DNA from: QYQD01 sp040754095
Lineage (GTDB): Bacteria; Desulfobacterota; QYQD01
NCBI GenBank assembly: GCA_040754095.1
Contig: JBFMFO010000011.1
Span: 1-64,000, forward strand
Direction of reading: 5' to 3'
Length of the DNA stretch: 64,000 nt
Positions 26,726-35,259 of this stretch are shown here, in pieces. The notes under the pieces are model-generated. The model searched no databases. It was given only the letters and a program-made list of their open reading frames with translations, and was not told the DNA's origin. The position numbers and the translations under genes are program-made. Numbering within the stretch: position 1 is the first letter of the stretch; every line of letters begins with the position of its first letter.

Positions 26726-26864
26726 ATATCTGCCTCCCCTTCCTCCAATATCCGGCGCCATAGATACGGATAACATTACCCCGGTACGTAAACCTCACGG
26801 TCATTATGCCTCCACCGGCACGGCCAATGCAGTAAAGGCGTTTTTCCTCTGTACTATGATGTAT
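26697..26864 (-). pseudogene. brnT: C-terminal remnant of a BrnT toxin
   Basis: Reading the minus strand in the frame that overlaps brnA gives 55 residues and a stop at 26697-26699. They match the second half of BrnT: HSTEEKRLYCIGRAGG, then TVRFTYRGNVIRIYGAG and YWRKGRQIYEEQ. The N-terminal half, which carries the WDENK-type start and catalytic residues, is missing. Homology stops at the border of the inverted-repeat element beginning at 26865. On the far side I could not find the missing half. The toxin is therefore probably inactive. Confidence 0.7.
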
Positions 26865-26960
26865 TACTACGGCAATTAAAAACTTAAATTCCCCCGCACT
26901 CCCCTTTGGAAAAGGGCGGATGGGGGATTTGGCAAGTTTATATATTTAATTGCCGTAGTA
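26865..26960. mobile_element. 96-bp MITE-like element interrupting brnT
   Basis: Perfect 16-base terminal inverted repeats, TACTACGGCAATTAAA at 26865-26880 and its complement at 26945-26960. The centre is a second palindrome of C-rich and G-rich tracts around CCCCTTTGGAAAAGGG. No coding capacity. The centre resembles that of the element at 49268-49389, but the terminal repeats differ. No clear target duplication is visible. Confidence 0.75.
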
Positions 26961-27374
26961 CTATATTAAAATATGGTGGAATTAGCAATATAATTTTATG
27001 GCGATATATATGTATTATATTCGCGCTTGACGATGAAAGGAAGGTAAGTGGCAGTGGTGTCGCGCAACGCTGCCGGCGTCTATCCCAACCCTAGCTACAC
27101 AAACCGGCATGACGAATCAATGGCTGAAGGAATAAAGGCTGGTCTTGAACAAGAACCTGTGGTGGACATTCACTATTCCGCCTTTGATCTTGTCACGATA
27201 TCGCCACGTTTTAACCGTGTCTCATTATTCACAGCCGAATTTTATTAATGCAACTGATTGGATAGAAGGCGGGAATGGAGTCATGCAACGTAAGAATCAA
27301 CGTCCCTGGATCAAAATCCCGATTAGGCATGATTGGATTTTCCCCACTTTCTGAGTCGCCCGGTAATCCCCTCA
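26961..27374. other. Spacer without recognisable gene
   Basis: 414 bp between the MITE and the methyltransferase. A short frame opens at GTG 27048 (66 codons) behind AAAGGAAGG, but its product resembles nothing I know and its composition is not gene-like. The first 80 bases are very A/T-rich. It may hold decayed sequence of the accessory region. Confidence 0.4.
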
Positions 27375-28121
27375 TCACCGCGTCATCAGCGCGAACACGC
27401 CCCAGCCCAGGTATTCACGCGTGTAAGCGGCGTAGCGCTCGGGTTCCGAGGTTAGTTTGGCTCGAACATCTTTCGCGAACTCGTCGTCGGGATTGGCTTC
27501 AAGCCATCGGCGCATGGTGAGCCACTTGGCCGCCTCGTATCTGTCCCAGCTGTCTTGGTCTGCCAAAACCATTTCCACGACGTCGTAGCCGAGGTGGCCG
27601 AAAGACACGAGAAGTTCTGGAAGCAGGAGAAAGTCGGAGATTGAGCCGGCAAGACACCCCCTGGCAACATCTTCCGTCGGCGGTAACTGCCGCCAGTAGG
27701 GCTCGCCGATGAGGATGATCCCTCCGGGGCGGAGGCTCTGCGCCAGAAGCTCGATGGTGCCGACGACTCCCCCAGCGATCCACGTGGCACCGAGACAGGC
27801 TGCCACACCGGCCTTCTCGTCAGAGACGAAGCCGGCAGCATCGCCATGGATGAACTTGACTTGATCGGCGACACCGAGTTTTTCAGCGCGGAGTTTCGCT
27901 TGCTCGGTGAACAACTGGCTCATGTCGATGCCGGTGCCGATGACTCCGTAATCGCGTGCCCAGGTGCACAGCATCTCCCCCGAACCGCTGCCGAGGTCGA
28001 GCACTCGGGTTCCCGTTTCCAGACGCAGCGCCGCGCCGAGAGTGGCGAGCTTTTCGGGTGTGAACGGGTTATGGATGCGGTGAGCACTTTCGGTGATGTT
28101 GAAGATCCGTGGAATATCCAA
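27375..28121 (-). CDS. Class I SAM-dependent methyltransferase
   Basis: A 248-residue methyltransferase. Motif I is VLDLGSGSGEML near residue 40, with GTGIDMSQLF as the second strand and acidic residue. LLAQSLRPGGIILIGEP (about 126-142) is the post-motif strand region. The C-terminal third is rich in W, Y, D and E. The substrate cannot be told; similar proteins are annotated only as methyltransferase domain proteins. The start is TTG 28121 with GGAG ten bases upstream. The gene is G/C-rich in third positions compared with the A/T-rich DNA on its right, and may have been acquired. Confidence 0.8.
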   Translation of the reverse strand: MDIPRIFNITESAHRIHNPFTPEKLATLGAALRLETGTRVLDLGSGSGEMLCTWARDYGVIGTGIDMSQLFTEQAKLRAEKLGVADQVKFIHGDAAGFVSDEKAGVAACLGATWIAGGVVGTIELLAQSLRPGGIILIGEPYWRQLPPTEDVARGCLAGSISDFLLLPELLVSFGHLGYDVVEMVLADQDSWDRYEAAKWLTMRRWLEANPDDEFAKDVRAKLTSEPERYAAYTREYLGWGVFALMTR

Positions 28122-28246
28122 TGCAGAAAATCTCCTTACGGGTGTGAATAGATTCGGTCACTGCCTAATGCCTGCGTAACCGGCTGGCGCGGCTTCTTGT
28201 GCCAGTCCGAGTTGACGCAGTTGTTGTGCGTGAAGTTCCTCTCCAT

Positions 28247-29314
28247 TTAGGGCGACGGCTTCCATGTTGCTGTGGTCCTTACATCGCCTTTCTTGGACCG
28301 GGTGGCCGATATTTCTAATCGGTAGAGCCTAACGGTTCGAGACGAAGCATCTGATCGGGTCATAAGCCAAACGTCCTGCCAGCCGAGTGTACCTCCTACA
28401 GCATGGGAATTGACCTCCAGAAGAGCATCATCAAACCCGTCATCGTCGAAGTCTCCAACGGAAATCACACTCAACTGCACGTCCCAGCTTTTGTCATAGG
28501 TGAAGCTCAGGGTCCCTGGGGGAGAGCGCTCAATACTCACCTTCCGACTTTTCACGTAATCAGCCACGGTTCGGCCTTTTTTGGCGTCTTGTATTATCTC
28601 AGCTTTATCTTCATGTCGAATGGAGGGCATAATCGAGACCGGAATAGCAGAAAGGTCTTTTAAAATTCCGTTGGGAAGCAATGAACGTTTAGCTGACTTG
28701 GCCCTTTCTATAGCAAGCAAGGCCCCACAAGCTACTCGGAAGTCGCTTTCAACGTTCATGTCGAGCGTCGTTTGTGCGGATAGTCCTTCAGCGAGGGCTG
28801 AAAAATAGTCAGAGCATGTTCGTGTCTTGGTTCCCTCACCCATGAAGCTCGCATCTTCATCATCAAGGCGAAGGAAGAGACTTTGGTGTAGGTAATTCGA
28901 CGCCTCAGATTTCGAAATACACCCTAGGGGCCTCCAATTATGCCAAAGATAGGGTGGGTTAAAGACTGGGATGCAAGTACCCGGGCTTCCATATGCAGCC
29001 GCAGTTCCACGAAGTTCCTCGAGCCGCCTGCGGTACCCCTTCTGGAGACATTCATTGTCAAAGCAGGACTGCATCTGCCGCAACCACCCTACTTGGCTCC
29101 TGGCAAGAGGCTGAGAGTCGGGAAAAGTCTGGCGTGCACTCTGGTAAGCCTTAGCCATCTCCTCGTCCATCTTTGACAGCTGCGGATCGGCGCAGATTGC
29201 CTTCTCATTTTTCGTCGTCGCCTTGGTGCAGTCGAAACTCGCACTGAGTGCTGAAGAGGCAGCAAGCGTGGCAACCGCGGAGACGACCGCCAGTCCAAAT
29301 AAGGCCTTTATCAT
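28247..29314 (-). CDS. Secreted protein with LprI-type (DUF1311) N-terminal domain
   Basis: A 355-residue exported protein. Residues 1-25 form a signal peptide (LFGLAVVSAVATLAASSALSA). Residues 28-97 match the LprI/DUF1311 domain: FDCTKATTKNEKAIC, DEEMAKAYQSA, and WLRQMQSCFDNECLQKGYRRRL, with the paired cysteines of the family. LprI in mycobacteria inhibits lysozyme; here the function is not known. The rest contains a possible C-terminal segment with DFDDDGFDDALLEVN that looks like a calcium-binding FG-GAP-type loop. GGGAGGAG precedes ATG 29314. It follows the accessory character of this region. Confidence 0.72.
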   Translation of the reverse strand: MIKALFGLAVVSAVATLAASSALSASFDCTKATTKNEKAICADPQLSKMDEEMAKAYQSARQTFPDSQPLARSQVGWLRQMQSCFDNECLQKGYRRRLEELRGTAAAYGSPGTCIPVFNPPYLWHNWRPLGCISKSEASNYLHQSLFLRLDDEDASFMGEGTKTRTCSDYFSALAEGLSAQTTLDMNVESDFRVACGALLAIERAKSAKRSLLPNGILKDLSAIPVSIMPSIRHEDKAEIIQDAKKGRTVADYVKSRKVSIERSPPGTLSFTYDKSWDVQLSVISVGDFDDDGFDDALLEVNSHAVGGTLGWQDVWLMTRSDASSRTVRLYRLEISATRSKKGDVRTTATWKPSP

Positions 29315-29715
29315 CTTCTCCTCCCTGTTTTAGATCTGTATTCGCAGAACATATTATCTAGTTTTCTGGATAATATCAGGAAGGTTCAGCATGGTCAATG
29401 ATGCCGATGGGGACATCCTATATTGAGTCCTGTCAAGAATAAAATGATCGGTTTGTAACTATGTTATTTTTCAGTGGTTTTAGATTTGTACTATTTTTGA
29501 GCGCAATTGTCCTTACGACTTATTAAAGTCTATCATTTGTGTTCGACGAGTCTCTCACCACGGATGAACCCTGTATCTAATCGTTATGTCTATCCGGCAT
29601 GTCCGCCTCCGGCGGACCACCTCCATGCTGCGGCAGTAAACGAACCTTTTAACGATGGAGAACTGCTGAACGAATACTTTGAGTTATAGTGCATAATCTG
29701 ACGCCCAACATGAAG
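29315..29715. other. Spacer without recognisable gene
   Basis: 401 bp. It contains a small palindrome GTCCGCCTCCGGCGGAC near 29600. The frame at 29507-29689 has no family resemblance and no ribosome binding site, so I do not call it. A/T-rich on the left half. Confidence 0.4.
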
Positions 29716-29982
29716 CTAACCGGTGCTTAGTTTTTTTGCGCGTCCGGTTGGACGGCTTGTTAACCGTTTCGTGGAACGGGTCAATTCTAATAGTGATCTC
29801 AAGGCCTCATTCACTGATGCGGAATCATGGAAGGCTTTGGCTATGTCCGGATCAAGCACGGCCACGTTCGATCCTTCATCAAGCAATCGTCGGTAATACT
29901 TCCCGCGAACGGCTTTTGAATAGTCAAAATCGTACTCGGGACGTAACTCATCAGTTTTTTGTATTTTTCTTTTATCCTTCAT
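29716..29982 (-). CDS. Small antitoxin-like protein
   Basis: An 88-residue protein. The segment ELRPEYDFDYSKAVRGKYYR followed by SNVAVLDPDIAKAFHDS and VNEALRSLLEL belongs to a widespread family of small proteins usually found beside toxins of the PIN or RelE kinds and annotated as antitoxins or CopG-like proteins. ATG 29982 is chosen because GAGAGG lies eight bases upstream; an in-frame start at 30027 would overlap cysC. No toxin gene is adjacent: the next gene is a CysC-like kinase. It may be an orphan antitoxin. Confidence 0.6.
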   Translation of the reverse strand: MKDKRKIQKTDELRPEYDFDYSKAVRGKYYRRLLDEGSNVAVLDPDIAKAFHDSASVNEALRSLLELTRSTKRLTSRPTGRAKKLSTG

Positions 29983-30023
29983 GTTTTTTCCTCTCATGTG
30001 CGGTTGCACATCTTGCGCTGCGG

Positions 30024-30614
30024 TCATATTATCAATTCTTCCTCCAGGTAGGTCAATATCTTTTCCAGGCAGGTCGGGACGTCGTACTTATCTGTTTCCA
30101 GGATCAGTTCAGGATCCTCCGGTTCCTCGTAAATAGAATCTACACCGGTAAATCCTTTGATGCGGCCGGAGCGGGCCTTCTCATAATATCCCTTGCCGTC
30201 TCTTTTTTCGCATTCCGCCAGGGGGCATTTTACATAGATTTCGACAAATTCACCGGGCCGGAATAGTTTGCGGGCAAACTTCCGGTCTTCGCGATAGGGA
30301 GCAGTGAAGGCGGCGATGGTTATGATCCCGGCATCCACAAAGAGCCGTCCTGCCTCGGCCACCCGGCGGGCGCTTTCTTTGTGGTCCTCCCGGCCTGACC
30401 CAAGCCCGCCGCACAGGCCGTAACCGATATTGTCATCATCCAAGGCATAGGTGTGAAAGCCCTTGTTATATAAGCACCTATCCAGTGCATAGGCCATGGT
30501 CGTCTTGCCCGCGCCGGGGAGTCCCGTAAACCAGAGAAGCACACTTTCGTGACAGTTCAGCCTTAACCGCTCATTTCGCCTTACCCTTCCTGCTTTCCAC
30601 TCGACGTTTGACAT
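30024..30614 (-). CDS. cysC: CysC-like adenylylsulfate kinase
   Basis: A 196-residue P-loop kinase of the APS kinase family, which phosphorylates adenylylsulfate to PAPS. The Walker A is GLPGAGKTT (about 31-39), where typical CysC has GLSGAGKST. DDDNIGYGLCGGLG stands for the usual DGDNVRHGL. FIEIY-like VEIYVKCPLAECEKRD and KGFTGVDSIYEEPEDPEL are well conserved. The changed APS-binding segment leaves some doubt about the substrate. There are no sulfate adenylyltransferase genes nearby. ATG 30614 lacks a clear ribosome binding site. Confidence 0.8.
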   Translation of the reverse strand: MSNVEWKAGRVRRNERLRLNCHESVLLWFTGLPGAGKTTMAYALDRCLYNKGFHTYALDDDNIGYGLCGGLGSGREDHKESARRVAEAGRLFVDAGIITIAAFTAPYREDRKFARKLFRPGEFVEIYVKCPLAECEKRDGKGYYEKARSGRIKGFTGVDSIYEEPEDPELILETDKYDVPTCLEKILTYLEEELII

Positions 30615-30691
30615 GGGGTAGATATCCTTGATATGTTTGAGATACAGAGCGGACAGTATCAGAAAGGCACGGATAATTCAACCGTCTAGAA

Positions 30692-30864
30692 ATGGAAGCC
30701 ATTATTCCTTCGCTTCATGGCTTGCGCAGTGACCCTTTCGGGACTCGCAGGCGGGGAATGCTTGCCCCTTCCAGCCACTGAAGGGCTGGCTTTCCCCTTC
30801 CTGCTTGCCCTCGAAGGGTGCCCCACTGCTTCAGCAAGTTTCGCTCAGGAACAACGGCTTCCAT
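30692..30864. repeat. Structured repeat family E, copy 1
   Basis: First of three copies of a roughly 175-bp element (others at 36291-36468 and 42475-42654). It ends in an inverted repeat, ATGGAAGCC at 30692 and GGCTTCCAT at 30856-30864, that differs in sequence from the ends of the other copies. The core begins CTTCGCTTCATGGCTTGCGC and contains the hairpin CCAGCC-ACTGAAG-GGCTGG at 30771-30789. No coding function. It lies in the 367-bp spacer before the M28 peptidase gene. Confidence 0.8.
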
Positions 30865-30981
30865 AAGAATGTGGGAAGAGTCCTATTAAGTCCCTCCGAA
30901 AACAGGGATGAAAAGTTGAAAGCTGTTCGCCGGCAAAATATTGTTGACATACAGAGGACATTTTAGATTAACATAGTTTTG

Positions 30982-31881
30982 ATGTCTTATGACGTAGAGA
31001 ATTTGATAACCCAGGTAGATATCGGGAATCTAAAACGCTATACCTCGTCCATAACCGGTCTGCGCCATGCCTGGAAGGAGCCGGAGGCGCTGGAGGAGCG
31101 GGCGCGCTATGTGGAGGAGGCCCTTGCATCCTTTGGACTTCAGGTAGAGAGCCAGGAAGTGCCGTTTCACGGCAGGACCTACAGGAACATTATCGGCACG
31201 CTCCAGGGAAAGAAAGATACTGATTTGCTCCTGGTCGGCGCCCATTATGACGCCGCCCTGGGCAGTCCGGGCGCCGATGACAATGCCAGCGGGGTGGCCG
31301 TGCTTCTGGAGACGGCGCATATTCTGTCTAAATATAATCCTGATAATACCATACAGTTCGTGGCTTTTACCCTGGAAGAACCACAATTCCCGGTAATGAC
31401 CCTCACCTTTCTCATCGGAAGCCGTCATTTTGCCCAGGAGGCCGGAAAAAAGGGACAGAGATATAAGGGCGTACTCATCTTAGAGTCTGTCGGCTACACG
31501 AGCGAAAGGCCGCAAAGCCAGTCCCTCCCGCCCTTGGTCAGGATCGCTGCGCCGGATACGGGAAATTTCCTGGCGGTTGTCGCCAACCGAAGATCGAAAA
31601 ATCTTTTAGACGGCTTTTGCCGGTCTGCTGCTAAATGGGCGCCAGAACTTAAAGTGGTGGGCTATAAGGTACCTTTTTCAGGCCGCCTGATACCGGAAAT
31701 CAGGTTTAGCGACCATGCCCCCTTCTGGGATCAGGGGTATCCGGCCCTGATGCTCACCGATACCGCCATGTTCCGCAACCCTAACTATCACACGCCATAT
31801 GACAGACTGGAGACCCTGGACTTCAATTTTATGTCCGGAGTGGCCAAGGCAGTAACGGCGGCCTGCTGTAATCCGGCCTGA
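30982..31881 (+). CDS. M28-family zinc peptidase
   Basis: A 299-residue metallopeptidase of family M28 (aminopeptidase or glutamine cyclase-like). Zinc and catalytic segments are GAHYD near residue 87, GADDNASGVA near 98, LEEPQF near 134, ESVGY near 160, and a late histidine in SDHAPFWDQG near 252. No signal peptide is seen, so it is probably cytoplasmic. ATG 30982 is used instead of the TTG one codon earlier. TTGACA at 30944-30949 may be a -35 box, but I see no convincing -10. It stands alone between repeats and the yggT group. Confidence 0.82.
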   Translation: MSYDVENLITQVDIGNLKRYTSSITGLRHAWKEPEALEERARYVEEALASFGLQVESQEVPFHGRTYRNIIGTLQGKKDTDLLLVGAHYDAALGSPGADDNASGVAVLLETAHILSKYNPDNTIQFVAFTLEEPQFPVMTLTFLIGSRHFAQEAGKKGQRYKGVLILESVGYTSERPQSQSLPPLVRIAAPDTGNFLAVVANRRSKNLLDGFCRSAAKWAPELKVVGYKVPFSGRLIPEIRFSDHAPFWDQGYPALMLTDTAMFRNPNYHTPYDRLETLDFNFMSGVAKAVTAACCNPA

Positions 31882-31902
31882 GATATTATTTCTGTTTACT
31901 CC

Positions 31903-31932
31903 TTGACTATTTTTCAGAAATGCCGATATAAT
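31903..31932 (+). promoter_or_regulatory. Putative promoter of the yggT-divIVA-DUF167 operon
   Basis: TTGACT at 31903-31908 and a perfect TATAAT at 31927-31932, 18 bases apart, 50 bp upstream of the yggT start. Confidence 0.55.
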
Positions 31933-31981
31933 CCATAGCATTTTTAATTCGGGGCCGGTCCCTGTGCATAAGGATGTGCCT

Positions 31982-32281
31982 ATGTTCGTTTTTGGAAATT
32001 TTTTGCATGCCTTGGCCAAGATAATCGACATAGTATTATCACTTTATATGTGGGTTATTATCGCCCGGGCGGTCATTTCCTGGGTCAGTCCTGATCCGTA
32101 CAATCCCCTTGTTCGCTTCCTTTACGGGGTAACCGAACCCGTTCTTTACCGGGTGCGCCGTCTTCTTCCCGTCAGCTTTGGCGGCATGGATTTTTCGCCG
32201 ATAATTATCATATTGATCATTGTTTTCCTGCAAAGTTTCCTCGTGCCGACCCTGGCCGATATAGCCGGACAGCTTGGCTGA
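31982..32281 (+). CDS. YggT family membrane protein
   Basis: A 99-residue protein with two hydrophobic segments (about 8-30 and 70-95) separated by the family signature ISWVSPDPYNPLVRFLYGVTEPVL. YggT proteins are inner-membrane proteins linked to cell division and osmotic tolerance; the molecular role is unclear. ATG 31982 is chosen because AAGGA lies seven bases upstream; a GTG at 31964 is possible. It leads the operon with divIVA and the DUF167 gene, a common order in Desulfobacterota and Firmicutes. Confidence 0.88.
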   Translation: MFVFGNFLHALAKIIDIVLSLYMWVIIARAVISWVSPDPYNPLVRFLYGVTEPVLYRVRRLLPVSFGGMDFSPIIIILIIVFLQSFLVPTLADIAGQLG

Positions 32282-32309
32282 TTAACCCATCCAAAGAGGG
32301 TGATTGTAT

Positions 32310-32885
32310 ATGCGTATTACACCTATGGACATTCAACAACAGGAGTTCCGGGTCCGTTTCCGCGGTTTTGATACGCGGGAGGTAGATTCCTTTCTGGAAT
32401 TGGTGGCGGAAGAACTCAAAGAGGCGCTCCACGAAAATAGCGCCCTTAAGGATGAGGTAAAAAGGCTCAGGGAAACCCAGGCTAATTTTGAAGAGAAGGA
32501 AAAGACTTTTCAAACGGCCTTTGTTTCTGCCCAGCGTGTAGTGGATGAAATGAAGGCCAATGCCGAGCGTCAGGCCAAGCTTATAGTAACTCAAGCCGAA
32601 CTTGAAGCCAAAAAGATGGTGGAAAGCGCCCATGTTCAGGCGGCCCAGGTACAGGAAGAGATCAACCGGTTGAAACGTCAAAAGGCCCAGATGGAGTATC
32701 GGGTTAAGGCCTTTATTGAAAGCCTTTCGAAATGGCTGGCCACAGAGAAAGAACCTTCTGACTTTTCAGATAAAGAAGCGGCAGAAGAAGAGGGAGCCGG
32801 TACGAATGAGGCGCATCAGGCTATGGGCGCTATTAACGAAATTATCTCCGGTGTGGATTTAGAGGGCGAAGACCCGGCAAAGTGA
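32310..32885 (+). CDS. divIVA: DivIVA domain protein
   Basis: A 191-residue coiled-coil protein that in other bacteria binds curved membrane at septa and poles. The N-terminal lipid-binding part is TPMDIQQQEFRVRFRGFD then TREVDSFLELVAEE (residues 4-36), typical of DivIVA. Residues 37-150 are a long coiled coil rich in E, K and A. The tail (about 150-191) is acidic and probably disordered. ATG 32310 follows AAAGAGGG. Its stop overlaps the GTG start of the next gene. Confidence 0.88.
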   Translation: MRITPMDIQQQEFRVRFRGFDTREVDSFLELVAEELKEALHENSALKDEVKRLRETQANFEEKEKTFQTAFVSAQRVVDEMKANAERQAKLIVTQAELEAKKMVESAHVQAAQVQEEINRLKRQKAQMEYRVKAFIESLSKWLATEKEPSDFSDKEAAEEEGAGTNEAHQAMGAINEIISGVDLEGEDPAK

Positions 32886-33190
32886 CCCTATTTTTCCAAC
32901 CATCAACTGACGGGGTACTTTTAAGGGTTTACGTACAACCAAAGGCCTCACGCGAGGGTATAGCCGGCTGTCACGGCGATGCTCTTAAAATCAGGTTAAA
33001 GGCGCCTCCGGTAGAGGGAGCGGCTAATGCCGCCTGTATTCGATTTCTTGCCTCTCTGTTCGGCCTGCCTCAAACAAGCCTATCCATTAAGACCGGACAT
33101 AAATCCCGTTTGAAACTCATAAAGATGGAAGGAATCTCTCTTGAGGAAGTGAAAAAAGTAATAGCTGCTCAGCCTGCCCTTTCTTCCTGA
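32882..33190 (+). CDS. DUF167 (YggU) family protein
   Basis: A 102-residue protein of the DUF167/YggU family. The signature is VYVQPKASREGIAG near residue 16, followed by LKIRLKAPPVEGAANAACI and a final SRLKLIKMEG. Function unknown in the family. The start is GTG 32882, overlapping the divIVA stop (GTGA). Its last 22 bases overlap, tail to tail, the end of suhB on the other strand. Confidence 0.87.
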   Translation: MTLFFQPSTDGVLLRVYVQPKASREGIAGCHGDALKIRLKAPPVEGAANAACIRFLASLFGLPQTSLSIKTGHKSRLKLIKMEGISLEEVKKVIAAQPALSS

Positions 33191-33975
33191 AAGACAGCGG
33201 CCATTTGCCCGTGTATGTAGCCGTTGCTGGCCAATATCTCAGGCATGGCCGGGGTAAAGGGCCGGGCTTGGAAGTCCGTTACCAATCCGCCGGCCTCCCG
33301 GACCAGCAGCGCCCCGGCCGCTGTATCCCATGGTTTCAGATTGGTCTCCCAGAAACCATCAAAACAGCCGCAGGCCACATAACAGAGATCCAGCGCGGCT
33401 GCCCCGGCCCGTCTTATGCCTCTGGAGCGTGTAAGAAATCTCTTAAAGTAGAAAACCGCCGGTTCCGGTTCGGTGTGTATGTTATAAGGAAATCCGGTAG
33501 CCAGGAGGCTGTCCCTGAGCTTGCCGGTGGTGGAGACGCAAATAGGCTTTTCATTCAAATAAGCCCCTGCGCCTTTCCCGGCCCGGAAAAGCTGGTCCAG
33601 AAATGGGTGATAGACCACCCCAAGAACCGGTTCGTCATGGACAGCAAGGGCGATAGAGACGCAGAACCATGGAAACCCATGGGCATAGTTTGTAGTCCCA
33701 TCCAGGGGATCGATGATCCATTTGTAAGGTGACCGGCCTACCAGGGACTGTTTTTCTTCAGTGACAATAGTGTGCTCCGGGTATCCGGCGTGAATAGTCT
33801 TTACAATAAGCTCTTCGGCCCGGAGGTCGGCGTCAGTGACCAGATCGATCTCCCCTTTAAAATGGATCTCGCGCTTCCTGCCGAAGATTTCCTTCAGTAA
33901 CCGGCCGCTTTCCCGGGCTGCGGTTATGGCCGTTTTTATAAGGCTGTCTGTATCAGTTAATAAAGACCCTGGCAT
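33169..33975 (-). CDS. suhB: Inositol monophosphatase family protein
   Basis: A 268-residue Mg-dependent phosphatase. Metal-binding segments are DLVTDADLRAEE (about 42-53), EE in VTEEKQS, WIIDPLDGTTNYAHGFP near 88 and WDTAAGALLVREAGG near 214. SuhB homologues dephosphorylate inositol phosphates or fructose-1,6-bisphosphate; the substrate cannot be decided here. Its start lies inside the mreB 3' end (23-base overlap), so the two are translated together. Confidence 0.9.
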   Translation of the reverse strand: MPGSLLTDTDSLIKTAITAARESGRLLKEIFGRKREIHFKGEIDLVTDADLRAEELIVKTIHAGYPEHTIVTEEKQSLVGRSPYKWIIDPLDGTTNYAHGFPWFCVSIALAVHDEPVLGVVYHPFLDQLFRAGKGAGAYLNEKPICVSTTGKLRDSLLATGFPYNIHTEPEPAVFYFKRFLTRSRGIRRAGAAALDLCYVACGCFDGFWETNLKPWDTAAGALLVREAGGLVTDFQARPFTPAMPEILASNGYIHGQMAAVFQEERAG

Positions 33976-34975
33976 AATCCCTGATTTCTTCCAGTGCCCT
34001 GCCGGAGCCCATAACTACTGTGGTTAGGGGGTCTTCGGTCATTATGGTCTTGAGGCGTGTTTCCTCGGTGATGCGGCGATCCAGTCCCTTAAGGAGGGAT
34101 CCCCCGCCGGCCATGTGAAGCCCGGCCTGGTAAATATCGGCCACCAGTTCCGGCGGCGTATTGTCCAGGGTGCGCCTGATAGCCCCGATAATGCCGTTTA
34201 CCGGCTCGGCTATGGCCTCGCGGATCTCGGCATCGGTGACGGGTATGGCTTTTGGAAATCCGGTAAGGATTTCCTTGCCGGATACAAACATACTCTGGGG
34301 TTCATCCAGGGGATAGGCAGAACCTATGTTTATTTTGATATGTTCGGATGTATTTTCACCGATGAGTATCTGATATTTTTTTTGCATATAACGGACAATA
34401 GACTCATTGATCTCGTCTCCGGCTACCCGGTGGGACTCGCTGCAGGCTATGGCGGAAACAGATATTACGGCTACCTCTGTAGTCCCCCCGCCGATATCTA
34501 TTACCATTTGGCCGCTTGGCTTCTCAATTTCCAACCCGGCGCCTATGGCGGCGGCCATAGGCTCTTCTATCAAAAACACTTTCCGGACTCCAGATTCCTC
34601 CGCCGCCTCGACGACCGCCCGCTTTTCTACCTGGGTGATGCCGGTGGGGACGCAGATGACCATCTTGGGCCGGATAAAGCGGCTTATATTTACCTTGCGG
34701 AGGAAATACTTGATCATCTGCTGGGTGACCTCAAAGTCGGCAATGACCCCGTCTTTCATCGGCCTGACGGCCCTGATCTTTTGCGGCGTGCGCCCCAGGT
34801 ATTCCTTGGCCTCCCGGCCGACGGCTATGACCTGGTCCGTGTCTTTATTTATAGCCACAACGGAAGGTTCGTTTAAAACAATGCCTTCACCCGGCATATA
34901 AATCAGGGTATTGGCTGTGCCCAGGTCCATAGCGGCATCTTTAGACAGAAAGCCGAGCAAGCGATCAAATAGCAT
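33953..34975 (-). CDS. mreB: Rod shape-determining protein MreB
   Basis: A 340-residue bacterial actin that organises cell wall synthesis and gives rod shape. Phosphate 1 motif MDLGTANTLIY (about 16-26), VVDIGGGTTEVAVIS-like MVIDIGGGTTEVAVI near 157, and the adenosine motif MAGGGSLLKGLD near 288 are all present. AAGGAGG precedes ATG 34975. The usual mreC-mreD partners are not next to it; instead suhB overlaps its 3' end and repeats fill its upstream spacer. Confidence 0.95.
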   Translation of the reverse strand: MLFDRLLGFLSKDAAMDLGTANTLIYMPGEGIVLNEPSVVAINKDTDQVIAVGREAKEYLGRTPQKIRAVRPMKDGVIADFEVTQQMIKYFLRKVNISRFIRPKMVICVPTGITQVEKRAVVEAAEESGVRKVFLIEEPMAAAIGAGLEIEKPSGQMVIDIGGGTTEVAVISVSAIACSESHRVAGDEINESIVRYMQKKYQILIGENTSEHIKINIGSAYPLDEPQSMFVSGKEILTGFPKAIPVTDAEIREAIAEPVNGIIGAIRRTLDNTPPELVADIYQAGLHMAGGGSLLKGLDRRITEETRLKTIMTEDPLTTVVMGSGRALEEIRDYARVFIN

Positions 34976-35020
34976 ATAAACTGTGTCCTCCTTAATTAGT
35001 GTTCATACGGCCCTGGGCCG

Positions 35021-35136
35021 GATTGAAGCTCCCTGCAGCAAGCTGCAGGGAATCTCCGTATGCAAGGTAAAATGCATCGTATTCGCTCGCTGACCCCGCC
35101 GCAAGCAGCGGGGAATGCGCTCGCTATGCATGTTCA
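35021..35136. repeat. Dispersed palindromic repeat family D, copy 1
   Basis: A 116-bp element present again, inverted, at 59211-59327. It has two hairpins: CCCTGCAGC-AA-GCTGCAGGG at 35031-35050 and one around CCCCGCCGCAAGCAGCGGGG. The partner copy has C-G where the first stem of this one has T-A. Confidence 0.85.
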
Positions 35137-35163
35137 AGCTCTCAGCGATCATCTCTCAGCCGT

Positions 35164-35251
35164 CAGCATGTTTGTTATCCGTTATCCGTTATCCGTTGTC
35201 CGACATTTTCTTTCGGTGAACGGTCAACAGTGAACGGTGGACCGGCTTCAT
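35164..35251 (+). repeat. Dispersed repeat family G, copy A
   Basis: About 85 bp from AGCATG to GGCTTCAT, shared with 40431-40516 (same strand) and 45870-45949 (opposite strand). The invariant part is ACGGTCAACAGTGAACGGTG. It carries tandem TTATCCG units on the left and their complement-like ACGG units on the right, so it can fold. Confidence 0.85.
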
Positions 35252-35259
35252 AAGGCAGA

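Noticed and set aside
27048..27248. 66-residue protein before the methyltransferase
   Set aside because: A purine-rich site precedes the GTG, but there is no similarity or gene-like composition.
30692..30864. CRISPR or attC-like array in repeat-rich spacers
   Set aside because: Copies are single and kilobases apart, without regular spacing, spacers or cas/integrase genes.
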